Shown here: positions 27,301 to 39,300 of the stretch, in pieces
Layout of the letters: each line of letters begins with the position of its first letter
Numbering within the stretch: the stretch's first letter is position 1
NCBI GenBank assembly: GCA_002633005.1
Contig: NMRA01000275.1
Span: 251,713-315,712 of the forward strand
Source of the DNA: Phoronis australis
Lineage: Eukaryota > Phoronida > Phoronidae
Length of the DNA stretch: 64,000 nucleotides
Direction of reading: 5' to 3'
Translations under genes and position numbers: made by a program
Notes under the pieces: generated by a model
The model's input: the letters and a program-made list of their open reading frames with translations, nothing else
The model's database searches: none
What the model was told of the DNA's origin: nothing

Positions 27301-30300
27301 TGTGCTTTTCAACGGTAACTACCTCTATTTCTTTCACGTACACTACAACATATGTTGTTGGCATGATTTTTCTACCTGTTATGACAGATATTTTCCCGTG
27401 CACTATCCCAGATCCATATGTCCCACTTTTACATTTTGTAATGTTGGCAGTTCATAGAGGGCGCCCGGTCGTATAACAAAAAATTCGGACAGTATTATAA
27501 CATTGAAAGCAGTGTTGTGAATAAACAATACCTTGTCGAAAAAAATTACTTATAACGGACCTATCACAGTTTAGAGAGGTGGATGCTCATCCACCCTTCG
27601 GCCATGGCATTGTCACAGAAAATCACCACGTCATGCATGCTAGGCTCAAGAAACCATTGACATCGTTATTGACTATGCACTCTAGTGACCAAACAACAGC
27701 GCTCCCACATGAGTACGGCAACACACAAACTTTTTTTTGCCATGTTTTTGCCAGCATCTCTCTCATTGTGAGCCTAATAGTGACAAACATGTTATAGTGT
27801 GGACTTTTAGGAGATGGGCAGAAGAATTCAATACACACACGAATTGTGAATGGTTTCTAAAAGACAACAAAAACTCTTAATTTCCTTCATTTACCTATAG
27901 CTGTCTTTTCAATTCTCTCACTTTTCTTTTTCCGTCTCCATTTCCAAGGTCGGAAAATCTTGCCTAGAAGTGCAAACCTGCTCTTCTTCTGAGGCATCAC
28001 AGGTTTTACATCTCCATTCTTGGTTTTTTCTGAAAAAAAAACAAAAACATATAAATTATCTGCAGACACAGCAACCATTCAGATAATTCAAAAAGCAACT
28101 GTTACTCTGGTCAACGAACTGCCACATGCTCCGTCCACCGATTAGCCCAATTAATTACCCAGTTATTTTTGACAACGTAATGACAAAATACAATTAGTTG
28201 CCACAATCTCAAACATGAAAGACATGGTTTCTTCAGTGACAGGTCCTTCGATTTACCGCAGAAAAACAGTAGACTTAATGAAACAATTTCGCATAACTAA
28301 GCCAAAGAATGTTGCCGTCTGATCTCAACATCAATCACATTCATCTTGATTGGTGTATTCAACACACCTGTTACCGGGTTTTGCTTACTTCTATGCAAAT
28401 GGTCTTACCGATTTCTAATTTTCTGCGTCAATTAGAGGAGGTGGGAGGAGGAGAGGAGAGGGGGGTTTGGTTATTCACTAATCCTTAGGGGTAATAAAAC
28501 AATAATCCTCTCAGCCAAGATTATAAACCCTGTTACTGATACTATTTGTTTTGTTATAAATGTACTTTTTTGCTAAATTTTACTAAAAAGACATAGTCAC
28601 GTGACCCAATTAAAGACAGACTGTAGTGTTCTCCATTACTGAAAACCCAGACATGTCAGAAGGGCACTAACTCCAACAAATGTGCTGGATGCAAGCAGCA
28701 GTCAACGTTCTCGATCTCTCTCGGTAGAGCACCAGGTTTACATTGTTACCCAATAGGCATTTATTCAAGTCCAATGGGGCTATGGCCAATTGCTGCTAAG
28801 CTTAATTAAAAGGAGTGAATACATTCTTAAAGACAGAGTTCCCACAATAGAAATTTCAAGCTCAAGGTATTTTCATTTAACCTACTGACTTGGGAGGTCA
28901 GTAGTGAACACTTTCACAACCTGGGACCATTCAAAATGTTTTCACTGTGCAGATGTTACGAGACGCTTTTTCAGTGACATTCTTCTGAGTAGACCAGTTG
29001 TTCTATTCAGTCACTAGGTGTCACCACAAAAAATGGAATTCTTTCCATGAAAGGATTCCATTTCTATTACTAACGACAATTCAATGGTTCTGATGTTCTT
29101 GTTGATAACGGTAAGGAATATTACATGACTAGTTTTATGATCACAGCAAAAGGCCAAATTTTGTTTTTCAGCTATACATATTAAAGCCTATCTTGAACAG
29201 TGATACCTGCAAATTTGGTTCTTACAGTATGTTAACAGCATTGCTCTGAGCTCCCTATAGTGCCATAAACTGCCAAATACAATGAAATGTTAGAGGTATT
29301 GGCTGACAATGCTTTTGTCTACAACACCAAGAGAACCACCTTTTAATTGAAGCAGCTGCTAATAACACCAGCACACAATGGTGTTCTATTCAGACCCCTA
29401 TTCAATCAACTGTTTTTGGCCTTTCGTTGTTTGTGCTAGGATCTCATGGTGAGGCAACATGGCATATGAAAAGGCAGCTTCACCTATCATTTGACAGGCC
29501 CACACTTGCAAGATTAAACTCAGTTTTCTTATTCTGCTTAGGTTTTGCTAGGATTACCTAGTTAGCCCAATACATCTAAAATAACAGAATTGTGTTAAAG
29601 TTAGGCTTTAAGTTAAAATAGTGTGATTCCTTATATTTCCTTGGTTATATTTGACGCCACTACGTATGTCAATTCAATATTCAGTATATACAGTGAAAGT
29701 CTCAGTTACTTAGATAGGTAACTGTGGCCTATGCCTTAGATAAGAACAGTGCACATTGCACCACATTATTTGTACCTGTTATCGGGCCTTCAACAACAGG
29801 GTGTCCAGCGCATCCAAATAGACACCCTGAATTACATTTTGACATCCCAGCATTTGGACACCTAACTAACTTAAGCTAAGAAGTCTAGATATCACTATAA
29901 AACNGCGCGATTTTAAACGGGAAGAGAAAAAGACGTGATTTTTTGCATGTAGATTCTTTGAAGTATAATCTTTCAAATGGCCTGTAACAATTTTTTTCTC
30001 AGACTTACCGTTTTCGAGTTATTAGACTTTGAATTTCTTAAAAAAACCCAAAATTTCATTTTTTTCGAAAAATTTACGGAATTAGACGATACCATCAGTT
30101 TATATAGAATTTTGAACGGGCTTTCAGAGGATGTTTTCCATTTTTCGCTAGAACGTCTACTTTTCGAGTTATTTTAGATTTTCTGATAACGCTGTTCCTT
30201 TGTTGAGCGCTCTTGCTGCATTGATGTTGGTTTATCTTCTATGGAACCAGACTGTAGCCTATTTCTTATTGATTGATGACATCTAAGTTCATCATATGAA

Positions 30301-33300
30301 TGTTGTGATGTTGTTCATCATCGCCACCACCATCATCATATTCGTCATCATCATCTTCATCATCTCCGTCGTTGTCTTTTCCGTTAATTTCGCCAAGTGC
30401 CGCACAAGACTGTAGCCTTTTTCTTACTGATTTCGGACTTCTACGTTCGTCATGTGTATGTTATTAATACTTCTTTTGTTCACCATCGTCGTCATATTCG
30501 TCATCTTCGTCATCATCTTGATCGTCATCTTTTTGGTTAATTTCGCCAAGGTTCGCTCCTCGGAGCGCTTTCATTTGTACCTGTTATCGGGCCTTCAACA
30601 ACAGGGTGTCCAGCGCATCCAAATAGACACCCTGAATTACATTTTGACATCCCAGCATTTGGACACCTAACTAACTTAAGCTAAGAAGTCTAGATATCAC
30701 TATAAAACAGTAGCTCTATGAGCTCATTGGCCTGTCCAGACATTACAAAGCTAGTTAAGACAATTTATGATGAAAGATGAGAGCAATAAACTTTATTGCA
30801 GACCCATGTCTTCACAGTAACATACCACACTAAAGTCCCTTGCGTATACAGCCTACCCACGAACAACTTGCACAAGTGCAATTACCCCACTTTTAAGTCG
30901 AGTGTCCGTACACACACATATCCAATACCTAGTGTAAAGTCCCATTTAGACATCAACATTTGACCCGGCGCATGTGACACGGAGCAAATTGATCGATGTC
31001 AAGCAGCCGTTTACACACACCTCACTAATTGTGGCAAGACGGAAGTTGTTGGAGAGTGGAATGCAAATGCACAGGTTTTCAAATAACGAGAATTGCAGAG
31101 ACAGAAAACCTGTATGTAGGTCATTGTACAAGAGCAGTAGAGATGATCCTTTCCGCCTTGCCTCAGTTTCGCGTTTAGAAATATGATCGAGCACAAATTG
31201 CTCTCACTCACAATCGGGTGGCAAAAGTTGTCACTGCAGTGTCAGTTTACTTCGTGTCAGTCCCATTTACACTCCTACTTGTGCTGGAACATATCATTCC
31301 GTGTCAGCTGGTCCTTGTCAACTTTTGTAGTGTGAACGGCACTTTAGGCAATAATTGTTGCTCTGAGCATGACAATGAACACCTAATGCGTGCACCCAAA
31401 ATAAAACCCATCTGTATGTAACCGCAGCTTATAATTACTTCTGCCTTGCCCCATGTTTGCAGCCTCACAAGAATTAAAAGTGTGCAAGTTACCCTAGAAC
31501 AAGTTACCCTAATCGATAAGGTGGAGTAAGTTGTCACAATCATGGGGTAAGTTGCGCTAGTTTAAATAATGTCCAAACAGCACTCATACCCAGCGACAAC
31601 TTGTTCCGAGGTAAGTCTGTGTGTGGACTGGCACTTAACAGCAATTTGACTAGCTGTCATGAAATCGCAGTCACCCTTCATTTGTCATGGATCCTCAAGA
31701 AATTGGGAAACCATTTTGGGCGCCTTATTTCTGAAATCCTGGATGAACCCCTGTTGTAATGGAGGCTTTTTTCTTGTTAGTGCCTTGGTAGCTGAGTCAG
31801 TGAAATTTATATCAAAACTGTGATCCTTTTGTTTATTCATCTAATTAATACAGGTAAATAGGGCTTTTTGGCAATTTTTAACTTGACGCACCAATAACCA
31901 AAATGTGCTTTGATCATTCAAACATGTCGCAACAGTGCTGGCAAACAGATTCCAGTGACACGTCAGTACAGGTCTTAGGAAACACTGGATTGTTATGAAG
32001 TCAACATTCTTTCTACTTTCAGAAAATATATACCTTTACAGAGTTAACTTCCATAGTTTTTTAGACATTTGACTAATGCACAGACTCATTGTTAACCGTA
32101 ATTATAATTCACTTTACTTCATCTGGCCTAAGCAACAAAGGATTTAAAAATATGTTCTTTTAACCTAACTGTCCTTTATTTTTCAACTAATGACTGATAC
32201 CAAGGTCAATACAGTATATATTGGCGGTAATCCTTCTCGTATCCATAATACATTAAAGACACGACTTTGTTCAGTTTTTAGAACTTTAATTTAGCATTGA
32301 GATGTAAACACAAGATCTCTTTTTAGAGAGTTTGAAAGAACCGAAATTGAACTCATACAAACTGAACAAAGTCAATGAACTATAATATGCACATATCAGT
32401 AAAACAAAAAGAATGTTCTAGGAGACCAATGCAACTGATCCACCTGCATGGCCTGCGTACATCTGGTACAAGGTGTACCAGACCGCCAGCAATTAGTTTT
32501 ATAAGTGGACCTGAGGCCATTATCACATTTTTGGAATCTGAAAACCAACATGTTGACCAAGTGCAAAAGTCAATAATTGTTTTATTATGGCACATTCACT
32601 TCAGTAATTCACATGGTCTTTTGATTGTATGTTAATAAAATGTTTGAGCAGACATTCTAGTGCAAAACAATCGACAAATGTTATTAGATTATATCAATGT
32701 GATTGCAAGGCTCATGTATGCAGGCTGCACCTTTACACAATACACATGGTAGTATGAAGGTGGGATCTGCAGTGCCTCAATACAGGTTTGCATTCACCAG
32801 GTGGTTTGTATTTTACAGTTGTTTAAGAACAAAAAAGACAACAGAATCCCAATTCGGTGACACACAGGTGGCACAATGGCAAGTGGCTTACGAACGAGAA
32901 GACCACAGGATCAAATACCAATATTAGATCTGTACTTTTAATAATTCAAAAAAGATTTTAAAGGGAGTTAAAATCATGATACCATACCAGTTGTCAATAT
33001 GAGCGTATTAGCATTCAACATTTGGAGAATTATTGACTTTTTATGTGACTTAATAACTTCATTATCTATTTAAAATCATACAATAATACAAAGTAGCACT
33101 GCAGATTTCACTCTTTATTAGGGGGTCCCTGGGTGAGACAATTTGGGTTCTCAAAAATACTGGAAACTCCCAGATTATCAGGCACCTCTGCCATATCACA
33201 AGAAGGGGATCAATAACATGATATCAAACTTCATCCACAGCATAATCACATTGAATAGTACATTAACTTTCCTTGCTCAATACCTTTAAGCCAATGTCTG

Positions 33301-36300
33301 CAGTCTCTCCAAAGGACAATTGGTGGACATTCAAAATAAACAATATTCAGTGGAGTAACATAAACAATTATCCCCAGAATTACAGGAGGCCCAGTATTAT
33401 ATTGCTCTAACTAAACACCTAAAGCAAGTGAACCACCATTGAAATCTGTTATATAAGAGGGGCTGGAGCCCGCTAAAAGACCTTGAGAGACTGGTGATTG
33501 AAATTTAATACCTGCTTTAAAACAGGTCCATAGCCACACAGTCTGGGGCTTTAATCAAAAGTTTGAATTAATTAAAAAAGACCAAGAAACTATGCCCGTT
33601 TGGAAAACCGAGTTTGGAAGTTAGATAAATATCATAGCTGTTAAAGTAGTAACCCATTAAATGTGTGAAACAGAATTACGATACTTAACAATCACTAAAG
33701 GTGACCAATTAGTCAAAGGTTTTGGCAACAATCAGCATCATAAACTTGAAGGCAAATTCTGCAGTGCGACACTGTTGTTTCGTTTCAGTCCTTTCGATAG
33801 TTAATGTCAACAAATATACCATACTTCTGAAATTGCAGCAGGCTATTAAAAAGCGCCACTGACACAGTCATGTAACACTCCAAATCATTACTACGACAGT
33901 TTCCAGCACATTTAAATCCGAGAAGATGGTGATTGTAATATGACGAGTCAAATTGAATTTGGTTTCTCAAATACTGGAAAGGGGCTGATGTGTGTTTATC
34001 TTCAAGACTATGCAATTTTTGCTGTACCTGCAAAAACATTGTTGATTGATGACACTGAGTGACTAACTAAACACCATCGTTAATTGACTGAGCAAAAGTA
34101 GACTTATTCTGGATGACACCAAGAGCAAAACCAAGACCATGACTCTTGGCAAATGCTCTTGAATGGAAAGTCTATCTTATACCCACCACACAAACGCATT
34201 GAAAACATTAGCAAATTCGACTACAGAATCAATCTGACATATAAGGAACACATAATGCCTGAGTACAAACATTTCCTACAAAATTAACGTAGAAAATAAA
34301 TCTGAAACTAAATAAGGCGATCCAGATCCTCCCAAGGATACTATTGTTTCATGAAATGTAGAATACTAATAGGTAAATAAAATAACAAGAATGGGCTTCC
34401 ATATATTAGGGCGATATTCATACCTAGCAAAAATGGAAGTGAAATTCATCTTTATCCAGACTACAATTGTGCCACTTGTCATATGGACATACCTGTTGAA
34501 CGAGGACTTAAAACGTAACCCATAGTGATACCTCCAGGAAAAAACTACCCATGTAATTGTAGCCTACCGTACCTCCTGCCTAGCCCCAAGGGCTTTCCAT
34601 TTGACATGCCCAGAGACACAATGTTATTACCAGAATCATTGCCTGAGTCCTTGTGGAAGAATTTCTGGTTACTGACTCAGGTTTGATGGATTTGTAGCCT
34701 TTAGACAAATCTTGTCAATATTTATACTGTGTGGAGAACATAATCGGACAAGAATTAAAACAAAGTAAAAATATGGTGATCCGACAACCATTCCAATTTA
34801 TAGTCGGTTACTCTGAACCAACACGAAAGAGAAAACGAGACCCAAATGTATACCAGAAAATACAAAATGGCACACAATCTCACCAGCATGTTCCCCCTCA
34901 CCACTGGAGTAATTGTCATCAGGCTTAACATTGTATCATGAGTCACTTATCACGAGTATCTAATTTATATATACAATGATTCATATTTATTTTTATCTAT
35001 ATTGCATTAACTACATATCTCCAAGAACACACTGGTTAAAGTTTATTGTTCAGTGTGTGTTTCATTTATGCAATAAATGCATAAAAAACTAAAGCTTCTC
35101 ACTTTCTAAATCTGCAAACAACAAAACTCATTTAATAATGTTTTGATATAGATCTCCAATTTTTTATTGCTTGTGACAGAGCATGTGGTAACTGAAAAAA
35201 ATAAATTTCACACAAACTCCAAATTCTTTATAACAGAGCAAATTATTTTGGAGATAACATCAGGAAATTTGTAATTCTCATCAGCAATTGACATTTACTA
35301 TGCATCAGTAGAGGGGAGGGCATGACAAAAAAGATCTAGCTTATTTTGCAGACGATTTTTCATACATTCATAGCTCAAACCATACAAGTACTTGACCAGA
35401 TCTAGTGCTTAACACTGTATCATTACACCTAAGTTCAGGACATCGTCTAGCAATGCTGACCTTTAAGGTTTCTTTGGGCCCTTACTACAAAAAGTCTGAA
35501 TGGTCGTCCCTTTGAGCTACATCCTCCCCCTGTCACCACAATTTTCGAGCTACCTTCGCCTTTCCTGCCAAAATTTTGATTTCCCCCTCAGAATCCTCAG
35601 TGAAGAATGTCTTAATTAGAAACAAACCTCAAAAAATATGCAGAATAAATAAGAGACGTTGAAGAAAGTAAGTATTTTTCTAATATTAATTTTTTGTTTG
35701 TTTCAATTTCATTTTATTTTGGCAAATTGCAAAATTCTGACTTTATTATACAGAAATATACAACAGACATCAGAAATATACAACAGACATCTGAAATACA
35801 TAGAATTTAAATTAACAGTGAGAGGAGTTGAGTATAGAGTAGAAACAACCCTGCCACCCATCTGTGGGTTGATCACCATTAGTTACATAGCAGTAACAGC
35901 TTGAGTCACTTGAACCAACACATATTTCTCTCACGCACGCACGCAGGCATACACACACAAACCTGCACCATTTTAAGTAAAGTATAGTCGTCCCTTATTA
36001 ATACCAGTTACTTCTAAAGCTCATAATTTGTTTAACAACTGGTGACTTAATATTCATAAAGTGATATTAAAGAAAAGAGGTATCCTTTTTTACATTTAAA
36101 TAGATTGAGAGCAGGAATCAGTTCATTTAAGTAAGAAACCTACATGATTATCTGTATGAAGGCATTGTTACGTATCAGAACGATCTTTGCTTCACTTGTA
36201 ACATCTTGTAAATTTCGAGTTAACAATATTGACATGATCAACAGAACTATGGGACTCTTAGAAATTCAAAAAATAAGTTGCAGAAAAATCTTCAGAAGCT

Positions 36301-39300
36301 GTACATAAAATTTATGTTGAAGATGTGCTATTTCAGTATCTTCAACCCTGATTTTCCATATGAAAAACAAATCCTCAGTTAACATAAAATTCCATTTTTT
36401 CTTTCGTTCTGTAAATTAAAAAATTCTGCTTTACTGGTTTAAAGTGGTAAACAGCATCAAAAGAGCAATGTAAAGTCCTGAAACAGGACTACACTACAAA
36501 CAATCTGCTTCTAGAGGAGTTAACTGTAAAATATCACCAATTTCAGACAAAAAATAATTATAAAACACTTTTTCCATTTGTCAAGGGCTTCAAACATTCT
36601 TGTGAATACCCACAACATTTCAAAACTTTGTACAATGATAACTGTGGTGCAGAGATTGAATATGGAGAAGTATATAATTTTGGAGCAACACATATGTTTC
36701 ATAAAAAATGGCAAAATACAACATCACTTTTTGCCAATATTGCATTCAAAATTAGGATCATATAAATGGCCAGTAGATGGCGCAGAAAATTTTGAAACGG
36801 GAAGACATCACCATCTCCATGATAGAAAACTATTACATGCCAAAATTCATAACAAGAGCAACGTTGAAATGCGCCCATGAATGCACCGCAAACAGTGTGC
36901 TTCTAGGGATGTTTATTTGTATCATAAAAATGGCCAATAGATGGCGCAAAAAACGTTAATCCATCCAAAAATGAGAACATGTCATCACTTCTTTAAAAGA
37001 AAGCTATTAGCCAAATTTCATAAAAATCTTTCAAGGAACTTCAGAGAAACAAATGAAAATGGAAAAAATGACATTGCCACTAGGGGGCAAAGCGTTCGTT
37101 GGATTTGCCTGAAAGTCGTTGTTGTCTGTTGTTAGCTTCATATAAATACACTTACTAAATTTAATAAAAATGCTGCAGTGGGTTTAGGAGATACAGCTAT
37201 GGGCGCAAAACATAACTACCACTAGGAGGCGTCAAAGTTGTTATCGTCAACCGTCCTCTTCACACTGAGAGCATATACACAAATTTTCAAAATCATTCTT
37301 AGAATGGTTGATGAAGGGGTGATGCCAAAAACAAACACAAGAACAGCAAAAATAGCCACTAGGTGGTGCAAAATACCTCGATTCCATCCGAAAGCAGGAG
37401 GATAGCGTCATCTCACCAACAGATGCCTATATTCCACATTTTATGAAAATCAGTTGAGGACCTTTGAAGATACAGACGTAAACGTAAAAACTTAAAATTG
37501 CCACTAGGGGGCAGACCGGTAGCCAGATCCGTCTGAAAGTTGTCGTCATCCGTTGTCAACATCATATAAATACACTTGCTAAATTTAATAAAGATGCTGC
37601 AAATGGTTTAGGAGATACAGCCATGGGCATACAAAATGCCACTAGGAAGCGCCACAGTAGTAGACTGAGTAGGAAAATCATCGTCAGCCGTCCTCTTCAT
37701 AGTAAGAACATACAAGCCAATTTTCACAATCATCCTTAAAGCAGTTTGACTCGAAAAAATGACCACTAGCACAAACAGGAGGATAACATCATATCACTCG
37801 TGCCTTTTTGTCAAATTTTATGAAATATGTTGAGGCCCCAAAATCGAGGGATTGAGGGCCCTGACATCTCCGTACACTACTGACGAGACTGCAAACCTAG
37901 TCAGACTTCCAGCACATCCTTGTAATGGCATTCACAGTGCTCCCTTTTTCACCAGTGTTTACTATCATTGTATGCTAGAATATTCTAAAAGATAGAAATA
38001 AGCTCCAACTTGCCAAAGCTTAACTGTTTTTGAATTAACCAGGCAGTAATACCCTCATTCTGAAAGCTCAGCTGGTTTACCTACTATATTTCATACATGT
38101 CCACCGTTAAAGGAACTACATATTTGCTACGGATTTTTGCAATTTCTGTAGTGCTACGGCACAGTGCAAAAACCTACGTATTTACAATAATTACTATGCA
38201 TTTTTGACGACGTTCGAACTGAAATTTTCAAACCTTCGCTTTGGCTTTTACTGGAAATCTCAGTACGTGCAATGCATTTTGAGACTTGACCGTATTTTGA
38301 CTCGTTTTTGTCAGTGGTATGGTTTACTAATGTTTTTATACAAAAATCGCCATGGTTAGACTTAGAGCAAAAAACAGTGACCACCGTCTCTCGCCGACTC
38401 TGTATAGAAGGTGTAGCTCCTATAGGCATTTCATACGCCAGAAACTTTTTGGCAATTTATATCTCACACCGACTAAAACATCAAAGTCACATTGATATAA
38501 ATACCTTATGTGCATAGAGGGACATATTAGGAGGCCGCTGAAGTCTTTAATTCCTTCTAGCTCGAACAAATACTCTCTTTTTCTTCGAGCAGTCCCTCGT
38601 TCAGTTCCCAAATCGGCAACTGGCCATTTTTAACACTGCGCCTGGCAGGTGGTATGACGTCATGGTATGCGCAGCATAAAAATGGACAGTTACCGGTTTT
38701 GAGAACTGAACAAAGAAAAAGTTTGAGAACCGGAGTATTTGTAGGTAGGACAATCAAAAAATAGGTCACGGAGCTCCATATCTGCCTCCATGTAAAACCC
38801 ACATTGGTAAATTACCCGATTTCAGACTTCAAAGTTAACTAAAATACAACTTTTTTATTATAAATCATTACCTTGGTCCTTATTTGTAAGTTTTTAATCT
38901 TTTTATCACGAATAATCCTAGAACACAATTTTCCGCCATGCAATCAACTTTCAAAAAAGTGCCTCTTGTTCCTCCAATCCAAAAGAGTACTATACTCTCG
39001 ATTACAAACATGAAATTTGGACAGGATGTAGTTTAGATGTGTGCGCACCTCCCCAACTACTTTACTCGAAGTTAAGGTCAAGTTTTTATGGTGAGTTTTT
39101 CGATCGTCCAAAAGGTCTAATTTTGATCGGTTGGAAACTGATGTTTTTGCAGTTCCGCAATATGCCCCCCCTCCGATTTATAGATGAAGACTTAATCACT
39201 CTTTTAATTGATAATTATTTCATTTTCAGAAATTCTGTCAAACTGCTCAGCATTAGCACTTTTCAAACAGAAGTCGTTAGTTCACTAAATCGCCACATGT

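Noticed and set aside
28711-28780. Functional tRNA gene
   Set aside because: Box A and box B resemblances without paired acceptor and anticodon stems; better explained as SINE heads.
29977-30670. Open frames in the block between the 136-bp duplications
   Set aside because: Low-complexity sequence in a doubtful assembly block; no motif recognised.
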